From positions 1-64,000 of the forward strand of contig JAAVVG010000042.1 in NCBI GenBank assembly GCA_012976225.1: a stretch of DNA of 64,000 nucleotides. Direction: 5' to 3'. This DNA is from Golubevia sp. BC0850 (taxonomy: Eukaryota > Basidiomycota > Exobasidiomycetes > Golubeviales > Golubeviaceae). The notes below the pieces were generated by a model. The model was given only the letters and a program-made list of their open reading frames with translations. It did not search any database and was not told the DNA's origin. Position numbers and translations under genes: made by a program. Positions 11,132 through 22,738 of this stretch are shown in pieces; within the stretch, counting starts at the first letter, position 1; every line of letters starts with the position of its first letter.

Positions 11132-12332
11132 TCAAAGTTTAGACATCGACTCTTCATTGCGTCTACGTAAGACTTTGATGAATGGACGATAGAGGACCAC
11201 CTTGTTTGATTGATATGCATCCTTTCCAGCCTTCACCTTGACTTTCTCTGCTAATTGAATAGCAGCATCCAGAGTCTCCTTCGCACTACCTTTCTCTCCT
11301 TTAGCTGGGGCAAGGAAATCTACGAGTCCATTTTCCAAAGCTTCTGATCCAGAGAATCTGTGTCCCTCCAACACGATCTTGCGCATCAAGTGACTATCCC
11401 TGATCTTGGCTTCTAGAACGGCGAAAAGACCTGTAAAGGGGAGGGCGTCGAGTCAGAGAAGATTCGAGAGGGAGGAGGAGGTCGAACGAAGACTCACCAG
11501 GAGGAAGAGCGGCACCGAAGCTGAGCAGTTGAGGGCAGAAGAAAAAAGTTCGATGAGCAGAAAGAAAAGAAAAGAGACAAAAGCGAGCCTGGTCTTGGCT
11601 TGAAAGATATAACTTACTCGATCTCGTTCATGCATAGATAACCTCTGTTTCCATTCATGACTCTGTAATCATGACCGGTTATCATTCCAAATCCAGCTGC
11701 AAATGCGTGACCTCCCACACTTGCGATGGTAGGAATGGGAAATGTGAGAAGCTTTTCGTAGACTGTGGGGTAGAAAGGGTTGAAATCGAGAGAGAGGCAA
11801 GTGAGAAGGAGGCACGGTGAAGTCGTGCATTCATGCTGACACGAACTCTTACAAAGATGTGGACTCACCTGGGAAGAGAGACTTGTCAAAGAAATTAGGA
11901 TCTGAGATGGCGCTTTCAAAGTCGAGACCTTATAGATGTGAAAGGTGGATTGATAGAAGAGAGTAAGTGAAGCTCTCAAATTGCCTTTGATCCTTCTCTT
12001 CCTCCCCAGCAGATGGTTCCCAAAATCATTCTATTTCCTATCTACAACATCCCTGATCCAATACTGCCTCTGAACTCACCATTACTGAAGAACTTTGAAT
12101 TCAAAGCAGCAGTTGTGACAAGAGCGGCACCTTCTGAAGCATTGTCTCCCATCGAGATATCTTCCCACTTCTTCTCTACAGCATTCAAAGCTTCTAAAAT
12201 AGCACCTAGGAACTCTGGGGTCAATCTGTTGTCTGGAGTCTGAGCTCCAAGGTAGGTGATTTGAAAGATCGACGGTTTAGGTTCAGAGAGCTCCACCAAA
12301 GCTTTTCCGGAAGAAGGGAAAGTGGTCGTCAT
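11132..12332 (-). CDS. ECI1: Peroxisomal enoyl-CoA isomerase/hydratase (crotonase family)
   Basis: Five exons join in frame to 259 residues: 12080-12332, 11869-11928, 11618-11762, 11498-11520 and 11132-11430. The fourth is only 23 nt. The crotonase fold is visible: ALVTTAALNSKFFSNGLDF (first half of the oxyanion hole), then PTIASVGGHAFAAGFGMITG, DYRVMNGNRGYLCMNEID and FGAALPPGLFAVLEAKI. The protein ends in ESMSKL; the last three residues, SKL, are a perfect type 1 peroxisome targeting signal. This size, the CMNEID stretch and the SKL end fit fungal delta3,delta2-enoyl-CoA isomerase. That enzyme moves double bonds so unsaturated fatty acids can enter beta-oxidation. An enoyl-CoA hydratase cannot be excluded by eye. 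ATG 12332 gives MTTTFPSSGKAL; upstream sequence in that frame lacks another ATG before a non-coding-looking stretch. Confidence 0.85.
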
Positions 12333-14647
12333 ATTCGATTCTTGAAATGAGTTTTTTGAGGTTTTGATGTTGTTGAATTGATAGAAAAATTCAGAGAGGA
12401 AAGGCTTATGTACTGAAGTATGCGTTTGAGAGGATCGCTTCTTATCTCGGGACGAGATGGTCACCGATTGAGAGCAGGTAGCAGGTAGCGCTCTTGTCCT
12501 CTTGTCTTCTGAAAACTAGAGATTTACCCTTTTCAAGATCCAAAGTCAGTAGAACACAAAGCTGAACAGACCACGAGACAAGAAAAAGATGCGGTAAAGC
12601 GGTGAAGCGTTGTCTCATCTCGCCTTCACACATGCAAGATGAGGAGAACGGGTTGTTTCTCAGTCACACAAATGTTGGCAGAGAAAAAGCTAGTTGATCG
12701 CTAGTAAGATAAACGACTTGAAGCTACATCAGAGAGCTAGAAAAAAATTAGATGAAAGACCTGACCTATTGAAATCAAAGTTGCCCTTCTGAGAAGTTCA
12801 CAGAAAAGAGCTCCAGAAAGACTTTCCCAGCTTTTTACCAGCCAGACTCCATCACACCCACTGAATTGTCTTCCAGACCTCGAATTCGACGACAAAATGA
12901 AGCAGGAAATCTTGGCTGAATCTTTTCTTCTCGTGCCAACTCAGTTGACTCTCAATTCCACATTCATCCCATCTCGTTGGGGAACCAAACGATCAGAAAC
13001 TCTTTTCAATGACTGTCACCAGCTAGCAACCGTCCTTGAGAAACCTGATAGAGACATATCAAGTGAATTAGAGGAGATACGGCTTCAAAGCTAGACGAGC
13101 GACAATAAATTCAAGCCTGCTCGGCACTGGTCTGAATCTCAGTCTCGATCTTCCTCTATTTCCCTTGCGGGGGTATTCAGACAGAGACATCGTCAGTGAG
13201 TTCAGAAGAAGCTTAGAAGGCCACCGCAGCACCTCCCAATAAAATCCGATCTATCTCCTCTTCCCCACCTCCTTTCCTGACCTCCAAGTCATTCTTAGAC
13301 CAAGTTGACCAATCTGAGAATCCGACTCCACTGGGAAACCAGAAGAGTCAGAGTTAAGATCTATTGGAATCCCCTCAAAAGCATCTCCGACTTCAGAAGC
13401 GAACTTCGAAGCAGGAAGAAATGGCCTGGCAGCTAGAAGAAGTGCTGCTTCTTCTTCTCTCCCTCCACCCCTCCTCCCATTCTTCTCTAGTAGGTGAATA
13501 ACGTGAGCCATCAGGTCTATGACAGTTAAATCGCATCTAAAGCCTAAATTTGCTGACCAAACGTGAGGACTCTTACTCTGCCTCTTTCATCTGCCAGGCA
13601 CCTCTCCCTCGACTCACCTCTTTTTGCACCCTTCTACCCTTCTCCTTTCTACCTCCATACTTTCCTCTCCATCTGGATTCATTCAGATCTGTTCCCTCTG
13701 ATCGTGATAACTTGATCATCAAATCTTGTTCCTGGTCTCTCCTGTCTTTCACAGCTGAAATTCTGCGAGCTCTTCCTCTTTCAGCCTCCTCTCCTACGAC
13801 GTTGGACTGGGTTCAATGATTGGCCATGATCTTGAATTCGATCTGCTGATGAACCCGAGATGGTGTTTACTGCGTCGAATAGAAGGGCGAGATGATCCTT
13901 CAGCTGGGTTGGAGCTGTTTGACTTATTGATGTAACTCCTCCTCTCATACTCCCTCTCTTACTCTATCCTCTGTCTTGCAGGATGAAGTTATTCTGGAAG
14001 TCGGATTGAAAACAGAATGGAATCAAAGAAGAAGAACCATTGAATCGAATCATAGTGGTGGTGGGTCGTCAAGAAGAAACGGAAGCTTCTTTCCTTCTTG
14101 ACTCGCTGACCATATTCCATCAAATCCTTCCATTTGCTTCCACTTCTTCTGTTAATCAGTGTCATTGAATCGACGTCTTCAGATCAAGGTTTTGGGAAAA
14201 CACTCGAAAGAGCAGACTCAGCCAGGTGAGTCCACAGGAAGAGAGCATAGCACGCCTTGCTGAGAATTGAGCTTTCTATCTGAACCTCTAACGCTACCTC
14301 TTTGTATTGACTCAGCTACATGATTGGATTCCCTAGAATTACTAAGCAGAGCAATCTTAGTCTCAATCAGGAGTAACTTTTGCCTTCACAACGGAGAACT
14401 CTGACGCCACAGAAGCTTCTTCAATTCGAATAAAATCAGATCACGAAGCCTCGCCTTCCTACTTGATTCTCTTCTGCTCTTCTGGCCTTTTGACTTTGGA
14501 ACAAAAACGGTGAGTCTTTGATACCAGATTGGATCCAGCGACATGCATGCCTGACGGTTTGTCTGACTCTTCATCACTTCCTCATCTCGCTTTCTCAGTC
14601 CCCGCTTCTCTCTCACCAACGCCTTCAAAACATCTCACTCTACGAAC
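12333..14647. other. Long gene-poor stretch
   Basis: No gene can be followed with confidence. A plus-strand frame at 12897-13094 (65 codons) and antisense frames at 14386-14628 show no motif. The only coding-like pieces are on the minus strand at 13251-13820 and are listed separately. CT-rich runs on the plus strand are common. Confidence 0.45.
13251..13820 (-). CDS. Possible small unknown gene, model incomplete
   Basis: An 86-residue open frame starting at 13511 (MAHVIHLLEKNGRRGGG) has balanced amino-acid use, with AALLLAARPFLPASKFASEV and a Ser/Asp-rich middle. Upstream, at about 13640-13820, another stretch (RRISAVKDRRDQEQD and GTDLNESRWRGKYGGRKEK) ends at a GTGAGT donor. I could not join the two with a consistent phase, so the model is incomplete and either part may be spurious. 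No family is recognised. Confidence 0.25.
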
Positions 14648-15752
14648 ATGTCAGTGGCATTCAAACTGAGATGCATCAACGACGTCCTTCCTTCAGAGAC
14701 TCTTCTCACTACTTTCAAGACCTTAGAGACGAGGGAGGTTTTTTAAATTAGAGAGGTCTGCAGATTATGATTGAAATTGATGGATGAGAACAGGGCATTC
14801 TGGAGGACAGTATTGCTTTCAGAGAGAAAATTGGAAGAGGTTCAGTCTGTGGTCGATCAACTCAATGAGAAGAGCGGATCAACTCTAGAGGAAATTTCGT
14901 TTGAAGTCAAAGGGGATTCATCCCAAGATTTCTTCCAACTCGTCGAATCAATTTTCAAATGTCGTCAAGTTCTCCAAGTTCTTCACATGGGGTTAGATTA
15001 TGCAGCCCTTCAGGGATCACGAGCTCTCACAACTCTCACAATTTCATTGCTTCTAAAGCTTCCCAACTTGGTCGACCTCCGAGCTTCGCCTTCTGCCTCT
15101 AAGGTTCGACTTCTAAGGGCAAGTGCAATCAAGTTTGGATCTCTACAGATTCTTTGAGTTTCTTCTCTTCAACCACCGCCTTCCAGTTGCCTCCACGTCA
15201 GCCATCCAAACTTCTTCCAAACTCTCACGTCCTTAAAGATGGAGGATTATAACAGCCATTCAACTTGGAGAGAGGTGCTTTTCCACTGTTCTCAATCTCT
15301 CAAGCGTCTATCTCTTTGGCTCAATGGTTTGCTTCTAGGTGAAGAAGTCCCACAACTTCATATTTCCTAATCTAGAGGCGCTGGAGATGTATGAGATGGA
15401 TGATCAGTTTCCAACCTGGATGGTGGTCCCTCCAACCTTAAGACTCTTTACCTACGAGATCCAAACAAATCTATCTGCAATTCAAGAGCTACGGTTTGAA
15501 TACCTTGAGAACTGGCAACTTCTCTCGTCTAGATGTCCAAACCTTCAAGTCCTCAGATCAGAATTAAACGGCTTCAATCCTCAGCAGCATCTCTTAGATC
15601 TTCTCAAAGCAAGAGAGAGGAACGTCAAAATGGGTTTAGAGGTGGACCAACTCAAGATTGAGCCACTCAAGAAGCTAGTCATCCCCTTCAACGAGCTCTC
15701 TGCTGAGGCGTTAGAAGAATGTCGAGAGCTGGTGGAAGAGGTGGTCGACTGA
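14648..15752 (+). pseudogene. F-box/LRR pseudogene with stops in the F-box
   Basis: ATG 14648 opens a frame reading INDVLPSETLLTTFKTL, the first helix of an F-box. The same frame then continues REVF-stop-IREVCRL-stop-LKLMDENRAFW, which is the classic F-box second half (I/V-R-x-V-C-R-x-W) broken by TAA at 14744-14746 and TGA at 14768-14770. Leu-rich repeats follow: LLKLPNLVDLRAS, QSLKRLSLWLNGLL, IFPNLEALEMYEMDD and CPNLQVLRSELNG. The frame also changes twice, near 15157 and 15335. An intact relative would link substrates to an SCF ubiquitin ligase through Skp1. The stop at 15750 ends the last block. The gene looks recently inactivated, since the rest of the protein is still easy to read. Confidence 0.7.
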
Positions 15753-16539
15753 AATTCTGAGGCGAAGACCTGGGAGGTCGAAATTTGAATAGGACTTTTC
15801 CCATGGTAAGTCCAAGAGACCAACTTGTATCGCATGACAGAGTATTTCTCAAGCCTATCTGATTGACCGATGCTTTCTCCGTCGTACCTATCCTCTTTTC
15901 CCAGCTGCGAGCTGCAGACTTCTCTTCTACTGCTCTTCCTGCGGCCCTTCGAGATACTCCTTCAACTTTCATGCGTCAAATCTCTTTCACTAATTCCGAT
16001 TCAAGTTCCATCTCTTCTCTGGGCCAGCCACTCAGTCTCGTCGCAATTCTGCTCGCACCCCCCTCCAAATCCTCAACATTAAATCAAACTAGATTCGGTT
16101 CTCTAACTGTAGTTTCTCGAAGTGTATCTGCTGTTCAAGAACAATTAGAAAGGAGTCCTCTCAAATTCAAGAAATTCAAGCCAGGAGGAAGACACTGAAG
16201 CTGGAGAGATGAAGTCCTCTCTTTACATTTACTTCTCAAGGCAAGCTTGTAATGCCTTTCGAAACTCGAGATTTCATTTCTTCTGAATTGTCTGTTCTGG
16301 AGTGCACACTTTCTTCCTCTGCCCATCGCGCCTCTAGAATTGAATCTGATCACCCTTTCTTGGAGGTTTCCAACCTTATCTCCTTCCTGCTACCTTTCCA
16401 CTTCTAGAAGCCGACCTTTCTCTGCTCAAAGATCCTATCCAGACAAGGTCCAAGACCAAGACTGCTCGAATCGCATCTGATCGACTTGAAGACTTCTCGC
16501 GCCACTTCGTTCCCCCCCCCCCACTCGGACTTCTTTTGC
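15753..16539. other. Intergenic stretch between the F-box pseudogene and the repeated family
   Basis: A 111-codon plus-strand frame at 15863-16198 (FSVVPILFSQLRAADFSST) has no recognisable motif and may be a decayed exon. A run of C residues lies near 16505. Sequence from about 16530 onward matches the upstream regions of the other repeated-family copies. Confidence 0.4.
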
Positions 16540-18492
16540 TTCTTCCTTCCCGACCACCATCATCCTCTCTTCATTTTCACCACTCATTCCAACATCTACG
16601 ATCATGAACGTTAGATCTAGAATCTGCTTCCATCCCATTCAACAAGGTCTGACCAGCGGTTGTCTTCCAATCATTGGACCGACCATTCAAAGGATCTCAT
16701 TCCATCGACAAAGTCAAGAGAAACTGCGATCAAAGATTTCAAATTGAATCCAGAAGAGGATCATCTCTACGAAGCAGGAGGATGTAACTGTGGTGGAACA
16801 GGAGAAGAAGGGAAAGAGGAGATGTTCAAGGATGATCTGACTCTGGAGGAGATGGGATGAGAGGATGAGAAGAGAGTCTTCTTGAGGAAGATCGAAGTGA
16901 AGGAAGAGATCAAGGAGGAAGACGAGGAGGATGTCAGGATGGAGACCAAGGAAGAAGAAGAAGAAGAAGAAAAGGAAAAAGAAGAGGAGAAAGAAGAAAG
17001 CTTAACAGGTGAGTGCCGGTGCGATTCATCTCTGGAAGTATAGGGGATGCCGTCTGAAGAAGGAGCAGGTGAGGGTCATGAAGCAAGAAGAGGCAGCAGC
17101 CAAAGGATCCAAGAAGGATTGAATGGCCTTCAATTCAGCTACTCACGTTTTTTTTGGCTTTCCTCACATAGTCAGAAGATCGTCTCGTTCTCTGGGAAAG
17201 CGGAGAGCTGCAGTCGAGGAGTAAGAGGAACCTTTCAGAGCCTCAACCTCCCAACCTTTCACCTCCTCGAACTCTTTAAGCCCTACTGCAATCATTTCTA
17301 CTATTCTTTGCATGAAAGACCTGACCAAGAATGCGCTCATCCCTGCTCACCGAATCTCCAAACTTCTAGGTGGTGACGCTTGGATGAGCCAACCGATTGG
17401 AAAGCGGGCACGATTCAAATCAAGAGCAACACCTCACTGAGTAAACTAAAAACTGCTGTCAAATCTTCTCTAGCTTCTCAGTCGGTCGTAGAAGGTAGTG
17501 GTCTCTTCAACTCAGCTCTGATAGAAGCCTTCGTCAGAGCTTTCCAGCAAGGTGGTGGCTCTACTTCCAACTTGAGGAGCCGTGACTATCAGAGAGCTGC
17601 AGAGCTCCTTCAGGAACGACCAGCGAATGGAGGTCAGTCTAAACTTTGATTCAGTCTGTCGAATCTTCAGCGCCAGATGCTGACTCCAATTCTCTTTTCT
17701 ACAACTCTTTGGTCCCTCCAACAGGGAATCAATCCAGCAAAAAAGACTACCTCAATCTGTTTCCACCAGTTCAAAGGTTCCCTCTGACTGGAAGTGTTCT
17801 GACTGGTAAAACACTCTCGTCTGCGAGGTCGATCTCAGTTCTTTGGGCGAACGACACGTGGCTAACTCAACAGTCACTTCCTGGATTGTCCCAAATCAAT
17901 TTATCTGACCACCGTTCCAGCGCTCGACTAAGAGAGATCGCAACTCTCACTTCCATTCGACATGGTGATCCTGCTCTGGTTCCCTCCAGCTGTCCTCGAA
18001 GCTTTGAGACAAGCAATCAACTACGCTGGCGCTGATCCGCTCAACGGTTCTCACGTTTCTCATCATGGATGGTCTCAGCAGAGATGTCTTCCTCTCGCTC
18101 TACATTTTCTCAAGAAAGAGCTAGGAGTCGTAGATCCCCCAAGTGGAACTGCTCCTCTGAAGAAACGAAAGAGAGCTCCGAGGAAGAAGCCTTCTCCTTC
18201 AGAGGACGAGTCAGAGGACCCGAAATCAGATCTTACAGACTTAGAAACAGAGGAAGAGGACAACTCAAATCCCGAACCAGGTCCCTCCGTCATCAACAGA
18301 CCTTCCACCTCAATTTCTCATCAATCAGCTCCAACTCCTCAGGAAATTGAGCAAGCTCAAATTCAACTCAAGGAGTTCAGATCTATGTCGGAAGCTCAAC
18401 TAGATGGATCAAATCTCACCGAAACTCAGAAGCTGGAGTTCAGAAGACACGTCGAAGAGATGGAGAAGATTCTGTACGATCTAGAGGAATAG
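16540..18492 (+). pseudogene. Longest copy of an unknown repeated gene family (copy 1)
   Basis: This locus shares its upstream region, start and body with copies at 31342-31857 and 55982-57540, and its tail with 40245-40381. From ATG 16604 it shows a short basic start, a Cys-containing block (EAGGCNCGGTGEEGKE), an acidic Glu/Lys-rich tract, a middle block (ALIEAFVRAFQQGGG, YQRAAELLQERP), a block with SARSISVLWANDTWLTQQ, then KKRKRAPRKKPSP. That basic stretch resembles a nuclear localisation signal. The C-terminal tail is QLKEFRSMSEAQLDGSNL through LYDLEE and looks helical. Introns with GTGAGT or GTCAGT donors appear near 17012 and 17635. The reading frame is interrupted, so it seems broken. 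I recognise no domain, neither transposase, polymerase nor integrase. It could be a lineage-specific gene family or an undescribed mobile element. Confidence 0.55.
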
Positions 18493-19036
18493 ATTGGGAA
18501 AGATGAAGATGAGTTAGCTCGGAAAAGGGTGAGTAGACGTTGATTCCTTTGGAACAATTCAGCGCTTTAAGGTCAAAATGGCCTGGCTGCTTTAGGGTTC
18601 AAATGGCCTAGCTGATCTCTTTCGCCCTCATTGGTGGGTTGGTTTCTTTCTTACAGGCTCCAAAGAATCGAAGTTGGTGCTGAAAAGAAAGTTGAAACCT
18701 CACAAACCTGTATCAGATGACGTTCTCTCTTATCTTGTAAAACACGTTTTCTCGTCTGTTCTTCCCTCTTTGGGGGTGCATTAGAGCTCCAAAAAATAGT
18801 TCACCTCCTCTTGCCATAACACCCTCGCTGTTCGAGGAAGTCAAATGGTGGTGAGGCGCAACAAGCAAGAGGTAGTCGACAGATCTCAATACCGATATGT
18901 AGAAGGAAGAATCGAGAAAATTTGATTGAACATGAGAAGTGAATGCATCGAACAAAATGCTATGTACAAGGTGATTTTGGTCATTTCACCTCTTCACTTT
19001 GCCACAACCAATCTCCCAACTTATGGAGATAACGAG
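18493..19036. other. Intergenic stretch
   Basis: This is the 3' flank of copy 1. A short phrase (CAAATGGCCTAGCTG / CAAAATGGCCTGGCTG) is repeated twice at about 18575-18615. No gene is visible. Confidence 0.4.
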
Positions 19037-19738
19037 CTAAGGAAGGTTCTTGCTTTGAAGTTCAGAAGTGAAGTCTTCGGGAGCTGGACGTTTGATGATG
19101 CTTTTAGGCTCTGAGAGGAGAATGAAGCGATAGAAAAGAGTAGAAAAAGACAGACCAGTGCCCAATTCAAGTGGAAGAGAGTTTTGGAGAGAGAGTGAGA
19201 GAGAGAGAGGCGGATGAGGTGATGGCAGTGGCAGTGGCAAGAGCTCTTCTTCTCTTGTCTAAGGATCTGATTCCCTAAACGGCATTGGTATGTTTCTCTC
19301 TGTCTCCGATCTTCACTCTCCATACCTCATCTCCATCGCAAAGTACCAGATCTTAAACTAGACACTCACTCTTACTGGCTCCACTGTGCTTGCTCTTCTC
19401 CTCTCTCTTTCTAATGAAGAGAGTATCCCAAGGCGAATTCTTAAATCTTTCAACGTCAATCCTGAATCCAACTCTTCTGGATCCGCCTCTGTGGTAGAGT
19501 CACGGTCGCATCTATGAATCGAATCGTAGAACGAGTGCTTCGGATCCAAACCTCTTTTTCTGAGAACTGCTCTGATCAATTTGTTCGCTGGTTTCTCCAA
19601 GTCGACTTTCTCTACTGTAGATGGACCATATGGTTTGAGTGGGTGATGACCAGAGGAGTAACATATCTTGATTCGGTCCAGTTGAAGCTTGAACATGAGG
19701 ATGGAAAGACGAAGAAGAAGTGGTTTCGAATGCTGCAC
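19037..19738 (-). CDS. Short gene of unknown function, model uncertain
   Basis: The minus strand from about 19738 to 19372 reads as coding. It contains GPSTVEKVDLEKPANKLIRA, VLRKRGLDPKHSFYDSI, SGLTLKDLRIRLGILSS and LERERRRASTVEPVR, and then meets a GTGAGT donor. A downstream piece (PKSIIKRPAPEDFTSELQSK) follows an acceptor near 19112 and stops at TAG 19037. The connection between the two is not fixed and an exon may lie between them. No convincing ATG is obvious at the 5' end. Charged, helix-rich sequence suggests a real small protein, but I do not recognise a family. Confidence 0.35.
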
Positions 19739-20093
19739 TTTCCTTTCCAGGCCGCAACACTGATTCTCTCAACTTCACAGAATCTTTCTAGATCAAGTCA
19801 TTAGACTTGTCTACATTACATTTCCCAAGATGAATTTCTTGTTCTCCATCCTTTGTCGATCTACAAACAAGAGAACAAACTGTTGAACTTTCTATTACTG
19901 GGAATGGAATTATTTACAAGACGACAGAAATTGACTTTTTGTGTTAAATGTTTTGACGATAACAAGGAAATTCTGAAGACAAAGACACCAAATCTAATTA
20001 TTCTATCAACGAATCAAAAATCCCAAGACCAAATGGAAGAAAAGAAAGAAAGGAAAAAAGGAAGAGAAGATGGACCTTGTATCAGCCGTTATT

Positions 20094-21900
20094 TCAAAGC
20101 ATCCCACAAGAAAGCCTCTTCAAAAGTCCATCCTTTGACTTCCCATTTCCGTTTTCATTTTCGTTTCTCTCTTCTCCCTTTTCAAGTTCCTCAACTCCCA
20201 AACTTTTTTCATCCAAACTTTGCTTGATCATGGAAGTTCTCACTTGTTGAACCTTCTCATCATATTTTACAGGACAATCTTTCATTCCTTTTTGCAAATC
20301 CAACAATTCCCTTTTCTCACTCCAAGATTCCAGTCCAAGAACCTTTTCCATTCTAGTTAAACCAACTTTGATAGCAGAAGGAGAAGTTGTGAAAGTGAAT
20401 CTAAACCAACCTGGAGTTGGACTTGAGTGAGAAAAGGAAGGTGAAGAACGTTAGATTTTCCAAACCAAAAGCCACAGACCTCTTCTTCAAGGAAACCTTT
20501 CAATGAGACTCACTGATGATATTGAGCTCCAGGAGCTAAGAAAACTTTCTCCTCCATCAATTTCCCAGCGAGAAGAGCTTCTGCTTCTCTTTGATCTTCA
20601 ACCTTAGGATCTAAGAATTTCGAAAGATCAACAAGGAAGAAATGACCAGAACCAGAAGGTACGTAAGGAATTTGATGATGTTTCATGAAATCAGTTGTAT
20701 GAGTATAAGAAAGTGAAAGCCTTCGACGATTTTCTTCCAAATACCAGGCTAGGAATTTAGTGTCGTTGAGCCTGAAGCGAAGTAGCGCATGTGATTAAAT
20801 GAGTCAGAAAGTTCAGCAAGCAAGAGATATGGAAGAGAGAAAAAGGAGATGACTCACCAAGTATACCAAAGAGCAGAAGCAGGACTACTAGCTTGATTTA
20901 AAATCCCCAAAGCACTCATAGCTCTAACCAATTCTTTGTTATCTTGAATCACAGCAACTCCTAATCTAAATCCGTTGACTGAAAAATCTTTTGAAGCAGA
21001 GGTTACGACGTGAACTCTTGAGATGTCTAGGTTCGCTTCTTTCTTAACGTCAATAGTTAGGATAGAATGGAAAGTTTCAGGCTTTGGAATATCTGAAGAT
21101 GAGAAGATTGAACGAGCGTAGATTTCATCCATTAATAAATGAAGATTGTGTTTTGATGCGAATTTAGCGAAAGAGATTAAGGCTTCTCGAGAGTAGATAC
21201 CTCCAGTTGGGTTCTGTTGCAAATGGAAGGGAACGTCAGTCGGGTAAGTGAATTGTTATTGAAATGATAATTCAGGGAAGCTCCTTGTTGATGGAAAGCG
21301 GAATGGAGTTGAGTAGGGAAGAGAGATGACATCTCTTGCTTTTGGAAAACTACTCACATGAGGATTACAAATCAACAAAACCTTACATTCGATTCCATCT
21401 TCCTTAGCTTGCTCAATAGCTTTCTCATAGAATTCAATATTTCTCTCATCAAGATATTCCTGATTTCCTTTGGTATTTGGTTGAGGAACTTTAACCTCGA
21501 CGATTTTAGCACCTGATCTAATTCCAGAATCTCCATCGAAACCATTATAATAAGGAGTTGAGAGTAAGATTCCATCCCCTTCATTACAAAGTGTCCAAAA
21601 TAAGGAATCTAAAATCCCAGAAGCTCCTGTTCCAACTACAATTTGTTCTGGTTTGATTGGATGAATGTTCTTGGGAGGAGAACCTCCAAAAGGATTTGAA
21701 GGGGTTGGGATTTCAGAGGGGATTCCATCTGGAATGTCGTTGAAGAGATGACATAAGGCTTCTAAAAGTCGTGCAGAGGTGAAAATCCTATCTCCGTAGG
21801 TTAATTCTCCTGGTGATAAGGAAAGTCGATTGTGATTGAAATATTGGAGAAGTTCTGGTCTGAGGAGAGAATTGTCGGCTACTCCGAAGGATACGATTCC
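20094..21900 (-). CDS. Class I/II PLP-dependent aminotransferase (ACC-synthase-like)
   Basis: Four exons are secure: 21358-21900, 20858-21213, 20514-20771 and 20094-20421, with matching phases (495 codons). They cover GIVSFGVADNSLLRPELLQY, VVGTGASGILDSLFWTLCNE, LLICNPHNPTGGIYS, LHLLMDEIYA, the cofactor-lysine motif SASKDFSVNGFRLG (Lys forms the PLP Schiff base), and APGAQYHHPTPGWFRFTF. This layout matches fungal 1-aminocyclopropane-1-carboxylate-synthase-like aminotransferases. The true substrate cannot be told from sequence. The first exon or exons, expected to add some 30-60 residues ahead of GIVSFG, lie upstream near 21960-22050 but I could not fix them. The C-terminal 80 residues after the domain are charged and Asn/Glu-rich, longer than usual. 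Confidence 0.85.
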
Positions 21901-22738
21901 CTGAAGAAGGAGAAAAGAGGGTTGAAGAAGGGATAAAGAGGGAGAAGAAAGAGAGTATGGAGATAAGGGTCATGACCGCCGAGTGATGGGTCTTCCAACT
22001 CCCTATTCTACGCCATAGAGATGAGGAACTGAAAAGGTATCCGATACAGTTATCCTTTGAAATGATCTGTGTTCACTCTAAGGAGAGTAGATTCTCTCTC
22101 TTCCTCACTTCTTCTGATGCTACCACCTTGTCATCTTACTCATTCCCTCTGCGAGCTCTTCACATCGTCTGCCACGCCCTTCTGAGATCTGAATGAGCCT
22201 GGAAGTACCATCAGCTGAGAACAAGACACTCTGGAAGTTCAACTAATTCATTCTCTCATCTTGTCCTTCTGACCGGATGGAGACCTCCGTAGCAATTTGC
22301 TTCTCTTCCCTTTCTATTCTGCTGTGAGCTCAACTTCCTCTTCCTATTCAACTCACTTCTGGATTAGTCTTCTCATCATAAAGGTTTCTGAAAACGCTCA
22401 TAGCTTTTTGAACTTTTTCATTCATCATATCTCTGTTCTTCTCTCCTCTTCTGCTCAGATTTCCAGTAGTGACCATGATTGAGGAATGGAATGGAATGGA
22501 ATGCCTTGAGAATAGAGTAGTTGGTTGATAGATTAGATGAAAGAATGTAGAAATGAGTAGATAGAAATCGGAAAGGATTCAAAATGGAATAGAGGTGCCA
22601 GTGGGAAAGAAGAAGAAGAATGGAGACCAACAAAAGGGAATTCGGAATCGCTCCATCTCCATCCTCCCATCCTCTGTCAGCTGATAAGGTTTCAAGCTTC
22701 ACCTTCAAGATCTATCTATTCAAAAACTGCTTCATAGA
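21901..22738. other. Divergent promoter region of the aminotransferase and START genes
   Basis: The two genes point away from each other, so this interval holds both promoters and the unresolved 5' end of the aminotransferase. Open frames here are short and overlap on both strands. A small ATGGA-type repeat lies near 22480. Confidence 0.4.

Noticed and set aside
19240-19290. Minus-strand Cys-His repeat (CHCHCHH) that looks metal-binding
   Set aside because: It lies in a low-complexity intronic-looking stretch between two coding pieces and has no conserved surroundings.
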